A stretch of 21,577 bases of DNA from Candidatus Geothermarchaeota archaeon (lineage in GTDB: Archaea; Thermoproteota; Nitrososphaeria; Geothermarchaeales; JDFR-13): NCBI GenBank assembly GCA_015522055.1, contig WAMZ01000010.1, positions 1-21,577 on the forward strand, in the 5' to 3' direction. The number at the start of each line of letters is the position of its first letter. The stretch's first letter is position 1. This document shows, one piece after another, positions 1 to 8,297 of this stretch. The translations under genes were made by a program, and so were the position numbers. The notes below the pieces were generated by a model. It saw nothing but the letters and a program-made list of their open reading frames with translations. It ran no database searches and was not told where the DNA came from.

Positions 1-109
1 CACCGACATAAAATTCTCTTTTGATATATAGGTCGGATAGACTTAGGACCCCATCCTCATATTTGATAACTGCATATCCAAACCTATATACACCGGGCCC
101 CACTTCCAA
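1..109 (-). CDS. Unidentified protein, N-terminal fragment (cut by window edge)
   Basis: An open frame runs off the left edge on the minus strand. It could start at TTG (107-109) or at an in-frame GTG (116-118). The TTG is preferred because a GGGGTGG Shine-Dalgarno lies about 6 nt upstream, as in other genes here. The visible protein begins MEVGPGVYRFGYAVIKYEDG. The pattern of a short strand, a glycine turn and then GYAVI faintly resembles the first strand of RNase H-fold proteins such as RuvC, but the usual first aspartate would be glutamate. That is only an impression. It is divergent from the iron operon and shares its intergenic region. About 36 residues are visible, too few to name a family. 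Confidence 0.5.
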   Translation of the reverse strand, partial: MEVGPGVYRFGYAVIKYEDGVLSLSDLYIKREFYVG

Positions 110-179
110 GGCAACCACCACCCCGTGAAATTAATAATTGATATCAGCCCAGGCTATATCGGAGTAGATTAATTCAGTA

Positions 180-203
180 TATACCATATAGTAGGATGGT
201 ATA
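180..203. repeat. Inverted repeat upstream of the iron operon
   Basis: TATACCAT (180-187) and ATGGTATA (196-203) are perfect 8-bp inverted arms separated by 8 nt. The repeat lies between the divergent gene at the left edge and the TATA-like box of the DtxR-FeoB operon, so it could be a second regulator site. Its sequence differs from the DtxR-type palindrome at 223-238. Function is inferred only from position. Confidence 0.45.
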
Positions 204-205
204 CA

Positions 206-238
206 AATTTATATTTTGCTAATTTAGGCATACCTAAA
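206..238 (+). promoter_or_regulatory. Promoter and DtxR-type operator of the iron operon
   Basis: An AT-rich TATA-like box lies at about 206-217, so transcription should start near 235-240. TTTAGG (223-228) and CCTAAA (233-238) form a perfect inverted repeat around CATA. It matches the TTAGG...CCTAA half-sites known for DtxR/IdeR-family metal-dependent repressors. The operator ends 11 nt before the regulator ATG and would overlap the predicted transcription start. That is the expected place for autorepression of the operon by the metal-loaded product of the next gene. The palindrome is seen directly; repressor identity is inferred from family knowledge and adjacency. Confidence 0.65.
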
Positions 239-249
239 ATTATATATGT

Positions 250-957
250 ATGAGTATGAAGCATAGACCTAATAGCATCGAGGAGTACCTAGAGGCTATA
301 TATAAGTTATCAGAGGGGAAAAGGGATATAAAAACGACTGAACTAGCCGAATTCATGGGCATTAAGCCATCTAGTGTAACCGAGATGCTTAAAAAACTGG
401 CGGAGTTAGGATATGTAGAGTATTTACCATATAAGGGGGTTAGGCTCACTGGTAAGGGAGAGAGATTAGGTAGGAGAATTACTAGGAGACACAGGCTATA
501 TGAAATATTTTTATGGAAAATTCTTGGGAAAAAACCTGATGACGTGCATGAAGAGGCATGTAAAGCTGAACACGGCGTATCAGACGAGACTGACATATTA
601 TTATGTAGATTCCTAGGGGCCCCATCGAGATGCCCCCACGGATCCATAGTCCCTGCCTGTGATTTAAAAGTATCTACATGTGAGGATTGTGAGACCGTCG
701 GCACAAATATGGTTAAGAGAGATGATGAAGTGAGACCCATTGCATGGCTCAACGAGGGTTCGAGTGGCGTAATAAAGTTTATAAGAGGCGACAGCAGAGT
801 CTTAAGAAGATTGATAGATCTAGGGTTGACACCCGGAACTAGGATACATATATTGAGAAAAGCTCCACTTAATGGACCGGTCGAGATTTTGGTGAGGGGC
901 TCACGATTGGCTCTAGGCTCCGATATAGCAGCGAATATATTTGTATCAGATGTATAA
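250..957 (+). CDS. DtxR-family metal-dependent repressor with FeoA-like domain
   Basis: Predicted iron- or manganese-responsive repressor of the feoB operon, 235 aa. Residues 8-70 form the winged helix-turn-helix. Residues 75-150 form the metal-binding and dimerization domain, with conserved ligands H81, E85, H100, C104, E107 and H108 (VHEEACKAEH matches DtxR VHxEACxxEH). Residues about 160-235 form a FeoA/SH3-like domain. Extra cysteines C119, C128, C137, C144 and C147 (ending CEDC) are unusual and could hold Zn or an Fe-S cluster. The start is ATG 250; ATG 256 is possible. There is no clear SD, so the mRNA is probably leaderless or has a very short leader. FeoB follows after 3 nt. No separate feoA is visible, so the C-terminal domain may also serve the transporter; that is inference. 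Confidence 0.9.
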   Translation: MSMKHRPNSIEEYLEAIYKLSEGKRDIKTTELAEFMGIKPSSVTEMLKKLAELGYVEYLPYKGVRLTGKGERLGRRITRRHRLYEIFLWKILGKKPDDVHEEACKAEHGVSDETDILLCRFLGAPSRCPHGSIVPACDLKVSTCEDCETVGTNMVKRDDEVRPIAWLNEGSSGVIKFIRGDSRVLRRLIDLGLTPGTRIHILRKAPLNGPVEILVRGSRLALGSDIAANIFVSDV

Positions 958-960
958 GAG

Positions 961-2916
961 ATGATCCATAGACATATAGCTCATACCCAGATTCAAAGAA
1001 GTAAGGGGGGCATACTAATAGCATTGGCTGGAAACGCCAATGTAGGTAAGAGTGTAATATTCAATTATTTAACTGGCTCGCATCAAGTAATAGGTAATTG
1101 GCCAGGCAAAACTGTGGAATTGGCCATAGGTAGACTCAAGTATAGGGATAAGGAGATAACGATAGTCGATCTACCTGGGATCTACTCCCTGACCACCTAC
1201 TCCCAGGAAGAGGCGGTTACAAGAGAGTTTATAACAGAGATGAAGCCAGACATAGTTATAAACGTCGTGGACGCCACTGTATTGGAGCGCAACCTATATT
1301 TTACTATCCAACTCTTAGAAATGGGTGCACCAATCATAATATGTCTAAACCAGATGGATGTGGCTGAGAAACAGGGGCTTGACATCGATGTGGATAAAAT
1401 AAGCTCAATATTAGGCGTACCAGTAATACCAACAGTAGCCATCAAGGGCATCGGATTAGATAAGCTCATGGAAACCGCTATAAACTATAGGCATAGACAT
1501 GCAAAGCCCCCTACGTACAGCGAGGATATAGAGAGAATTATCAAGATCCTAGTCTCAAAGATTAATAAAAGCAAGCTAGATACCAGCTATCCACCCAGGT
1601 TCATAGCCATAAAAATGCTAGAGGGAGACCCATATATAATGGATGTAGTTGCAAGGGAGGACCCCGACTTAATAGAACATGTTAAACTATTGGCGATGGA
1701 GCTTGAGGAGAAGTATGGCGAGCCTCTATACTCCGTTATAGCCTCCCAAAGATATAGGATCATAGCGAAGATAATTAATGAGGCGGTTAGGAGGAGGGCT
1801 GTAAAGGCAGATATCCTATACTATATAGATAGGATAACCACACATAAAGTCTTTGGAATCCTTATATCCACCGGTGTTCTGATAACCTTACTGCTCTGGA
1901 CATTCTACATAGGAGACTTTCTATCGACGATTCTAGAGGACTTGGTCTCAGTAATAGCTCCAGTAGAACCGGATATAACGGGCTCTCTCATAGACACGAT
2001 GATAAATGGAGCCATAGGGGGGATCGTCGCAGGAATAACTTTAGTGATACCCTATGTAATACCATTCTATCTATTCTTGGCAGTTATGGAGGACTCAGGT
2101 ATAATGACTAGGATAGCATTCATGATCGATACATTCATGCATAAACTGGGGCTCCATGGGAAGGCAGTTATACCGATAATCCTAGGATATGGATGTAATG
2201 TACCAGCAATATTCTCTACTAGGATATTGGAAACTAGGAGAGAGAGGGTAATAGCCTCACTAGCCATAACATTGGTACCATGCTCGGCTAGGACCGTGGT
2301 AATACTAGGCTTAGCCGCCGCATTCCTAGGTATAGAAGCGGCACTATCACTATATGCAATAAATATCGCTATAGTAGTGGCGGTAGGCTACCTCGTCTCA
2401 AGAATATATCCTGGAGAGACACCGGGACTAATTATGGAGATACACCAGCTAAGAATCCCCTCCCCGAGAGTTGTATTTAGACAGACTTTACATAGAACCC
2501 TCTCCATAATATACCTAGTCTTCCCTATATATATAATTGGAAGCGCATCTGTCCAAGCACTCTATAAACTTGGTGTTCTAGAACCTATTAATACCGCCTT
2601 ATCCCCCATAACAAGCAATCTACTGGGGCTGCCCCCCGCCACTGGGACCCTCTTCATCTTCGGATTCATAAGGAAAGAACTCATACTCCTGCTATTGCCC
2701 CAAGTACTGGGGACCTTCAACATACCACTAGTGTTGACTGCAACCCAGATATTCACGATAGCACTGGTATCTATGCTATATATCCCATGTGTATCAACAG
2801 TCGCAGCCCTGTCGAAGGAGTTTGGCTGGAGAGATACAATTATCATATCTATAGTTAATATATTAGTAGCTATTACGGCTGGATCCATAATATATCATAT
2901 GCTAACCCTCCTATAG
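961..2916 (+). CDS. feoB: Ferrous iron transporter FeoB
   Basis: GTPase-linked membrane permease for Fe(II) uptake, 651 aa, shorter than the E. coli protein (about 770). The N-terminal G domain shows G1 GNANVGKS (24-31), G2 threonine T51, G3 DLPG (70-73), G4 NQMD (130-133) and a likely G5 near 158-161. A helical linker leads to a membrane domain from about residue 285. That domain holds the two Gate motifs with conserved cysteines: YGCNVPAIF (C412) and LVPCSART (C441). It is cotranscribed with the DtxR regulator, which ends 3 nt upstream. There is no strong SD before ATG 961, so translation is probably coupled. The palindrome at 223-238 suggests repression when metal is plentiful. Nothing indicates damage to the gene. 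Confidence 0.96.
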   Translation: MIHRHIAHTQIQRSKGGILIALAGNANVGKSVIFNYLTGSHQVIGNWPGKTVELAIGRLKYRDKEITIVDLPGIYSLTTYSQEEAVTREFITEMKPDIVINVVDATVLERNLYFTIQLLEMGAPIIICLNQMDVAEKQGLDIDVDKISSILGVPVIPTVAIKGIGLDKLMETAINYRHRHAKPPTYSEDIERIIKILVSKINKSKLDTSYPPRFIAIKMLEGDPYIMDVVAREDPDLIEHVKLLAMELEEKYGEPLYSVIASQRYRIIAKIINEAVRRRAVKADILYYIDRITTHKVFGILISTGVLITLLLWTFYIGDFLSTILEDLVSVIAPVEPDITGSLIDTMINGAIGGIVAGITLVIPYVIPFYLFLAVMEDSGIMTRIAFMIDTFMHKLGLHGKAVIPIILGYGCNVPAIFSTRILETRRERVIASLAITLVPCSARTVVILGLAAAFLGIEAALSLYAINIAIVVAVGYLVSRIYPGETPGLIMEIHQLRIPSPRVVFRQTLHRTLSIIYLVFPIYIIGSASVQALYKLGVLEPINTALSPITSNLLGLPPATGTLFIFGFIRKELILLLLPQVLGTFNIPLVLTATQIFTIALVSMLYIPCVSTVAALSKEFGWRDTIIISIVNILVAITAGSIIYHMLTLL

Positions 2917-2971
2917 GAATCTCCTGAATAGAAAGAGTTATAACAATATGGCGCATGTTTTTATTTATGGT

Positions 2972-5188
2972 ATGAATAAAGGATCTATCATCCTAATACT
3001 ATTAATATCAATTCTTTTAATACCACCGCCTCAAGCCAAGTCTAAACCAAAGATATGGTATATAGGTACTGGGGGAGACTTCGAAAATATTATGCAGGCT
3101 ATGGGAAACGATAGTGTAACGAGTGGCGATATATTGGTCCTAATTAGTGATGTGTATGATGAATATTATGGTGGAGAGATAGATCGCTCAATAACTATAG
3201 ACGGCAATGGGTATAAATGGACGATAAATAGATATGTAAAGGCCCACCAGCTAGACATTACCAATGCAGATGTTATAATCAAAAATATTACAATTGAATT
3301 TATGGGGATATACACAAAGCATCTATTTATGCTAACAGGGCCAAATAGTTCACTTACAATAACAAATACCAATATCAGTATAGCCAGGGGAGGGGGAATA
3401 GGGAATATAATTACATCAGTTGCATACCTACCAAGGAAAGGAGGCTATAGTATATCGTTTAAGAATGTAAAGATATCTACCGCGCCAGACCTAAACCTAA
3501 GTCACCTAGTGTGGGGAACACTTATAGACTCGAGAATCAATATAAGCTTGGATAATATACATACCAACATTCAAGGTACCCTGATACAAATTCAATTGAA
3601 TAATAGCTGGGCATCCATATATATAGATAGTTTATCGCAGAATCCAAGTATACAGTTGTTTAACATAACTTCCGATAATTCGTTCGTCAAAAGCTTTATA
3701 AATAACTATACACATGTAGATAGCGGCCCACTCATAACTATAAACCAAGGCTCCAACAGCATTATAGATCTAGCGCTAAAAAATATTTCAGCCAAGAATA
3801 TAGATGGAAGGCTTATCAATATTGGGTGGCCAGCCAACAGTAATATAAGTATATATATGGAGAATATTGAGGCAGTAGATACATGGCTCCTACCAAACTT
3901 GATAGAACTCAATAGCAGCATCCTAAACCTTAGGCTTCACAACATGACACTAACTAGGTCACAAAAGAATCTCGAAATTATGGCAAGCCAGAGCCAAGCC
4001 AACATAACAATCAGGAATACAGAGTGGGACAGAACTAGTCCCATAATATCCATTAGCCTAGACAAATCCAACTCAACAATTAAGATGGAAGGGATAATGG
4101 CACCAGGTGATGAGCTTAAATTCCTTAGGGTGACCGGGACCAATAGCAGTATAGAAGGCATATTTAGAGATATATTTGTATCGGGCAAGCGCTGGAACCC
4201 TATAGAGTTCACACTTAGGAACACTACAACGGAAATTAATCTATCAGATGTACTGCTAGAGACAGTTGTCCAGACTGGATTCATAATCAATACCAATGGG
4301 GTGAAGGGTGAGGTAAACATAGAAAATCTGATGATAAATGAGGTTAATAGAAGAGCCGGGATAATAACCTTGATCAATAGTGAAGTTAATGTAACGGTTA
4401 GGGGCCTCGTCGCAAATGGTGCATCCAATGATGGACTACAAATTACCAGCGAACCAACCAGCACCATTACCATCGAGAATAGCAGCATAATAAATTGCAC
4501 TGGATGGAGCCTATATATCCAAGGGGGAGTCTATCTTATTAAGTACTCTGAATTAGACGGGATATATATAACAACAGCCAATGTAACAATTCTTGAAACA
4601 AGATTCGACGAGGTCAATAGCTTAATTTTCTACAGTAATGTAAGCGTCGAGTATCACCTGCTCGGTACTGTAAGAAGCAGCCTATTCGATATACCGCTCT
4701 CAAGCGTATATATATCCGTATATGATAGCTATGGAGAACCAATTGTTTCGGGGAATATAATAAGGGGTAGATTCAGCCTAAAGCTAGAATATAATATAAA
4801 CCAAACATATAGGGCCCATCCACTAAACATAACATTCAACACGGGAAACTTTAGATGGACAAACACCACCGGCCCGTATACAATGGAGAGATTGGAAATC
4901 GCGGTCAATATATCGGCCGCGAGATTTGGAATATACAAATACATAATAAATAATATCTTCCTGGAAGACACTCTCTACATAGAGACAAACGGTACACATG
5001 CATACGTTACATATATGAATGCGACCTATCCAGCAAGCGTCTGGATCCTAAGAAACGGCAGCATACTATATATAGTGGCACAAACCGATACAGAGACACT
5101 ATACATCATATATAATAGAGACCTCAGATTCGGCCTAGCCATACTCCCAGAGCCACCCAGAGTCAGGGCAATATCATTATACAATTAG
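2972..5188 (+). CDS. Secreted beta-helix-like, sequon-rich surface protein
   Basis: Family not recognised by name; 738 aa. The N-terminus MNKGSIILILLISILLIPPP is a clear signal peptide with a likely cleavage site after PPPQA (about residue 22). The rest is rich in Asn, Ile, Ser and Thr. It consists of many short beta-strand-like repeats of the kind seen in parallel beta-helix proteins (for example NITI, NISI, NLRL strands). N-x-S/T sequons are very numerous, which points to a glycosylated extracellular protein. I see no C-terminal membrane anchor. ATG 2972 is preferred over ATG 2948 because it gives a normal signal peptide and lies about 30 nt after a TATA-like GTTATAAC (2938-2945), which fits a leaderless mRNA. 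It follows feoB on the same strand but probably has its own promoter. It could be an adhesin, surface-layer accessory or carbohydrate-binding protein. Confidence 0.75.
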   Translation: MNKGSIILILLISILLIPPPQAKSKPKIWYIGTGGDFENIMQAMGNDSVTSGDILVLISDVYDEYYGGEIDRSITIDGNGYKWTINRYVKAHQLDITNADVIIKNITIEFMGIYTKHLFMLTGPNSSLTITNTNISIARGGGIGNIITSVAYLPRKGGYSISFKNVKISTAPDLNLSHLVWGTLIDSRINISLDNIHTNIQGTLIQIQLNNSWASIYIDSLSQNPSIQLFNITSDNSFVKSFINNYTHVDSGPLITINQGSNSIIDLALKNISAKNIDGRLINIGWPANSNISIYMENIEAVDTWLLPNLIELNSSILNLRLHNMTLTRSQKNLEIMASQSQANITIRNTEWDRTSPIISISLDKSNSTIKMEGIMAPGDELKFLRVTGTNSSIEGIFRDIFVSGKRWNPIEFTLRNTTTEINLSDVLLETVVQTGFIINTNGVKGEVNIENLMINEVNRRAGIITLINSEVNVTVRGLVANGASNDGLQITSEPTSTITIENSSIINCTGWSLYIQGGVYLIKYSELDGIYITTANVTILETRFDEVNSLIFYSNVSVEYHLLGTVRSSLFDIPLSSVYISVYDSYGEPIVSGNIIRGRFSLKLEYNINQTYRAHPLNITFNTGNFRWTNTTGPYTMERLEIAVNISAARFGIYKYIINNIFLEDTLYIETNGTHAYVTYMNATYPASVWILRNGSILYIVAQTDTETLYIIYNRDLRFGLAILPEPPRVRAISLYN

Positions 5189-5190
5189 AT

Positions 5191-6078
5191 TCAATCTATA
5201 CCTCTGGAGAGGGAGGCATCTAGCTCTTCATACTCACGATACTTTATTATCCTATAAACCTCATCCCTAGTAGCCAATTCTTCCAAGAATCCTCTCTGTG
5301 TACCCTCATTATACAGCCTCCTATAAATACGTTGCATAGTCTTCACTGTAGCCCTGAAACTTGTAGCCGGGAATATTACTATCTTATATCCCCAGTCCCT
5401 AAACTGGTCGACTGTATAATATGGGGTCCGCCCAAACTCAGTCATATTAGCAAGGAGATAAGCATCGACCTGCTCAGCAAAATATTTGAACTCATCCTCG
5501 TTGTGTAAAGCCTCCGGGAATATAACCTCAGCACCCGCCTTCACATACGCATTGGCCCTCTCTATAGCGTCCTCAAGACCAGCCACGCCCCTCGCATCCG
5601 TCCTGGCAATAATAACGATATCACGGGCAGCCTCCCGAGCGGCCCTAATCTTATTGACCATATCCTCCATAGGGATGAGTCTCTTACCTTTTAGATGACC
5701 ACATTTTTTAGGCATAACCTGATCCTCGATATGTAGAGCCGCGGCACCAGACTCCTCAAGCATCCTCACAGCCCTAATAACATTCAAGGCTTCCCCGAAG
5801 CCTGTGTCGGCATCCACTATTAAGGGTATACTTATTTTACTGGCGATCTCCCTAGTGAAGTATGTAACCTCATCGAGGGTAATTACACCTAGATCGGGGA
5901 GTGCTAGGCTCCCAGTAAGAGCGGCTCCAGATAGATAAACACATTTAAAACCCGTCTCCTCCGCTATCAAAGCAGATATCGGATTAAATACACCTGGCGC
6001 GACCAGGATCTCCTCTTCACGCATCAGACTCCTCAACACACTACCAGGCCTATCCAATCCCTTGAGCATCGGTATCAT
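5191..6078 (-). CDS. prpB: 2-methylisocitrate lyase-like protein (PrpB, ICL/PEPM family)
   Basis: Predicted to cleave 2-methylisocitrate to pyruvate and succinate, the last step of propionate breakdown by the methylcitrate cycle. 295 aa, normal for the family. It shows VDADTGFGE (D89 and D91 bind Mg), IEDQ (E118, D119) and the catalytic-cysteine motif KKCGH (C126 within 124-128), which separates isocitrate/methylisocitrate lyases from phosphonopyruvate enzymes. The ATG overlaps the prpD stop as ATGA, so the two genes are translationally coupled. It ends 2 nt from the convergent surface-protein gene. An alternative is another member of the family, such as carboxyPEP phosphonomutase, but the neighbouring prpD strongly favours PrpB. 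Confidence 0.88.
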   Translation of the reverse strand: MIPMLKGLDRPGSVLRSLMREEEILVAPGVFNPISALIAEETGFKCVYLSGAALTGSLALPDLGVITLDEVTYFTREIASKISIPLIVDADTGFGEALNVIRAVRMLEESGAAALHIEDQVMPKKCGHLKGKRLIPMEDMVNKIRAAREAARDIVIIARTDARGVAGLEDAIERANAYVKAGAEVIFPEALHNEDEFKYFAEQVDAYLLANMTEFGRTPYYTVDQFRDWGYKIVIFPATSFRATVKTMQRIYRRLYNEGTQRGFLEELATRDEVYRIIKYREYEELDASLSRGID

Positions 6079-7436
6079 TTCTTTAGCCCCGCGTTAATCG
6101 TCTCATTTATTTCACGTATATTATCGATGGTATCAAGCCTCCAAACCAGGTCCCAGACATCCTTATAATTCGTGATTACCTCCTTAGTAAGCCTACTATA
6201 TTTATCGTATAACTCGTCGACGGTCATAGGATTCTTGAAATGCCCCTTAGGATATATTACCAGCTCCTCGGCAACCGATCCATCGGTCATATATATTTTA
6301 ATCCTATTCGGGATACCCTCTGGATAATATTTATCGAAGCCATCGCCAACCTTAATCTCCATCTTGTCGATCAGGTCCAGCACAGGCTTCCTACTAATTT
6401 TATCCTCATCATACGAGTCAATCCATATATACCCATCATATAGCGTAGTGGCCACGATATATGGCAGGCTATGGTCGGCGGTCTCCTTAGTCTTAGGCCT
6501 CCATTTCTCCGGGTCCTTTACAATTATTTGATAGGAGACCGTGAAAGTCTCAACATCTATCTTCTCAATCTTGGATATATCTACCTCACCCAGCCTATCC
6601 CTCAAGATTAGAACGGAGTCTACGGCACTCATACTATGATACTCGACTGGATGCCTCTTTATACTAGTCTTAGATATCATATATTCATTCTTCGGGAAAT
6701 CGAGGTCAAGCTCGCCACTAACCTGCTTAAAGAAACCCCTCTCTCCCTCAAAGACTGGTGATGGGCCGGTCATACCCTCCTTTGCTAATAGAGCGGCGAA
6801 CAACCCATTCCTAGCCGCGTTGGCCGCAGCGCACCCCTTCCACATACTTAGCTCACCAACACGCGTCTGCCTCAAAGCAATATTCGGGGTGGCCGCTAGA
6901 TTTATGGCTTGAACAGCCTCCTCAAAGCCCAAATCTAGTGCAACAGCGGCTCCAACAGCCGAGGATATAGCTATATATGTAACATGATCCCAGCCCCTAT
7001 CCCTGATACAGGATGCATCGGCTAATCTACAAGCAACCTCATATGATGCTACAATACCCCTAATAAATAGGTCACCATCTATACCCATCAATTCACCAGC
7101 CGCCTGGATAGCGGGGATATTGTCACTGGGATGGAGAGCCTCCTTCCCAAGATAAGTATCATTGAAATCTATATACCTAACCATCACCCCATTGAGGAAG
7201 GCAGCGTGGTCCGGCGACGCCTCACCGACACCGATGGCCACCGCCCCCTTACCACCAAGTCTCTCAACTACGGCTCTAGATATTTTAACTGGGGGCGCGT
7301 CATAAGCCCCAAGGGCAACCGCGATACTGTCCACCAATCTCTCCTTAACCAGCCTAACGACCTCAGGAGGTATCTTCCTAGTCTTTATGTCCTCAATATA
7401 TTGAGCTATCTTCTCAGAAAGTAGCATCGCCACCAT
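6075..7436 (-). CDS. prpD: 2-methylcitrate dehydratase (MmgE/PrpD family)
   Basis: Predicted to dehydrate 2-methylcitrate to 2-methyl-cis-aconitate in propionate degradation, without an Fe-S cluster. 453 aa with typical family blocks: VDSIAVALGA near the N-terminus, IDFNDTYLGKEALHPSDN (about 89-106), and RQTRVGELSMWKGCAAANAA in the middle. It is first gene of a two-gene operon with prpB. ATG 7434-7436 was kept. ATG 7425-7427 is an alternative: a TATA-like TTTATA sits about 28 nt before it, which would give a leaderless message. No prpC (methylcitrate synthase) or aconitase is in the window. The family also contains dehydratases of unknown substrate, so specificity rests on the prpB partner. 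Confidence 0.88.
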   Translation of the reverse strand: MVAMLLSEKIAQYIEDIKTRKIPPEVVRLVKERLVDSIAVALGAYDAPPVKISRAVVERLGGKGAVAIGVGEASPDHAAFLNGVMVRYIDFNDTYLGKEALHPSDNIPAIQAAGELMGIDGDLFIRGIVASYEVACRLADASCIRDRGWDHVTYIAISSAVGAAVALDLGFEEAVQAINLAATPNIALRQTRVGELSMWKGCAAANAARNGLFAALLAKEGMTGPSPVFEGERGFFKQVSGELDLDFPKNEYMISKTSIKRHPVEYHSMSAVDSVLILRDRLGEVDISKIEKIDVETFTVSYQIIVKDPEKWRPKTKETADHSLPYIVATTLYDGYIWIDSYDEDKISRKPVLDLIDKMEIKVGDGFDKYYPEGIPNRIKIYMTDGSVAEELVIYPKGHFKNPMTVDELYDKYSRLTKEVITNYKDVWDLVWRLDTIDNIREINETINAGLKK

Positions 7437-7599
7437 CCCCTACCAAATAGAGTATAAATGTAATATATGTGGACTCGATTAATTAAACGGGCAAAGTAAT
7501 TTTTAAGTATTACATTACTCATAGAATCCCGTCGATAGACAACGCATCTACTCAGTCAACAGAATTAATTATCATAAACGATTAATTATAATAGATAAA
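7437..7599. promoter_or_regulatory. Divergent intergenic region, prpD / unknown gene
   Basis: 163 bp, AT-rich, with no RNA gene seen. Toward prpD there are TATA-like elements near 7450-7470. Toward the plus-strand gene, ATTAATTAT occurs twice in direct orientation (7564-7572 and 7581-7589, 17 bp apart). In the middle, GTAAT (7496-7500) pairs with ATTAC (7509-7513), and AGTAAT (7495-7500) pairs with ATTACT (7514-7519) as nested inverted repeats. These are candidate regulator sites for the prp operon. Function is inferred only from position and symmetry. Confidence 0.4.
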
Positions 7600-8292
7600 A
7601 TGGATACGGGACACATAGACCTTAACGTGGAGACATTGATACTGGGGTTAAATACAGTATCACTGGCGATGGGAGAGGCACTCAATAGACTAAACTACCA
7701 CCATAACTACCTTATACTGGGAAATTTATATGAGCCAGCTAATGAGGAAGAGAAATATCTGGTTGAGACCCTTCCAGTAATCGTATGTAGAGATATCCAG
7801 CTTATTGGAGGGACTTTGAGAGCTGAATGTAAGGACAAATTATATACTATAAAAATCCATGGCATAAAGGTGGTAACGGACAAAAGATATTTACCGTATT
7901 TTAATGTGTCATACCGCGATTTAGAAAATGTGAACTCATATCTCATTAATGTGAATAATGATCTGATGTTCGCCCCAAACATATATTTCAATGTAGAAGC
8001 CCCCTATAGTGTGAATAGAAAGACGGGGCTTCTCATGGGAGCATTATTAACTAGATATATACAGGGTGAGAGAGTTGAGGAGGCGACTATCAAATACAGT
8101 AAGCTACCTGTATATCCAAAGAGGCTCGTATCGAATGGTATGGGGATACTCTGGTATAGAAATGATATAGGGGCTACACACCTTATAATCAACAATAGTT
8201 ATACTTTTAAAGCATCACCCGGGTATGGACTGATAGTCTATAGATACTTGGATATCGGGAAATACGGGTATATAGATTTAATAAAGAAATGA
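7600..8292 (+). CDS. Unknown protein, possibly a reduced FAD-binding protein
   Basis: 230 aa, not recognised. There is no signal peptide and no long hydrophobic segment. The N-terminus (ETLILGLNTVSLAMGEAL, about 11-28) looks like a degenerate Rossmann strand-turn-helix in which the usual GxGxxG is worn to GLNTVS. Later, NIYFNVEAPYSV followed by KTGLLMGALLTRYIQGE (about 127-157) resembles the closing FAD-contact helix of disulfide-reductase-like flavoproteins. If so, the usual central NAD domain is missing or shrunken. That reading is inference. The start is ATG 7600 with no SD, downstream of TATA-like repeats. It converges with glutamine synthetase, leaving 5 nt between the stops. Codon use matches its neighbours, so it appears to be a genuine gene. 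Confidence 0.6.
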   Translation: MDTGHIDLNVETLILGLNTVSLAMGEALNRLNYHHNYLILGNLYEPANEEEKYLVETLPVIVCRDIQLIGGTLRAECKDKLYTIKIHGIKVVTDKRYLPYFNVSYRDLENVNSYLINVNNDLMFAPNIYFNVEAPYSVNRKTGLLMGALLTRYIQGERVEEATIKYSKLPVYPKRLVSNGMGILWYRNDIGATHLIINNSYTFKASPGYGLIVYRYLDIGKYGYIDLIKK

Positions 8293-8297
8293 CCACG

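Noticed and set aside
240..752. Minus-strand open frame of 170 codons opposite the DtxR gene
   Set aside because: The opposite strand encodes a clear DtxR with all metal ligands; this frame is a shadow.
3937..4500. Minus-strand open frame of 187 codons opposite the surface protein
   Set aside because: Hydrophobic shadow of a Asn/Ile/Thr-rich gene with no SD; the plus-strand frame has a signal peptide and spans the full length.
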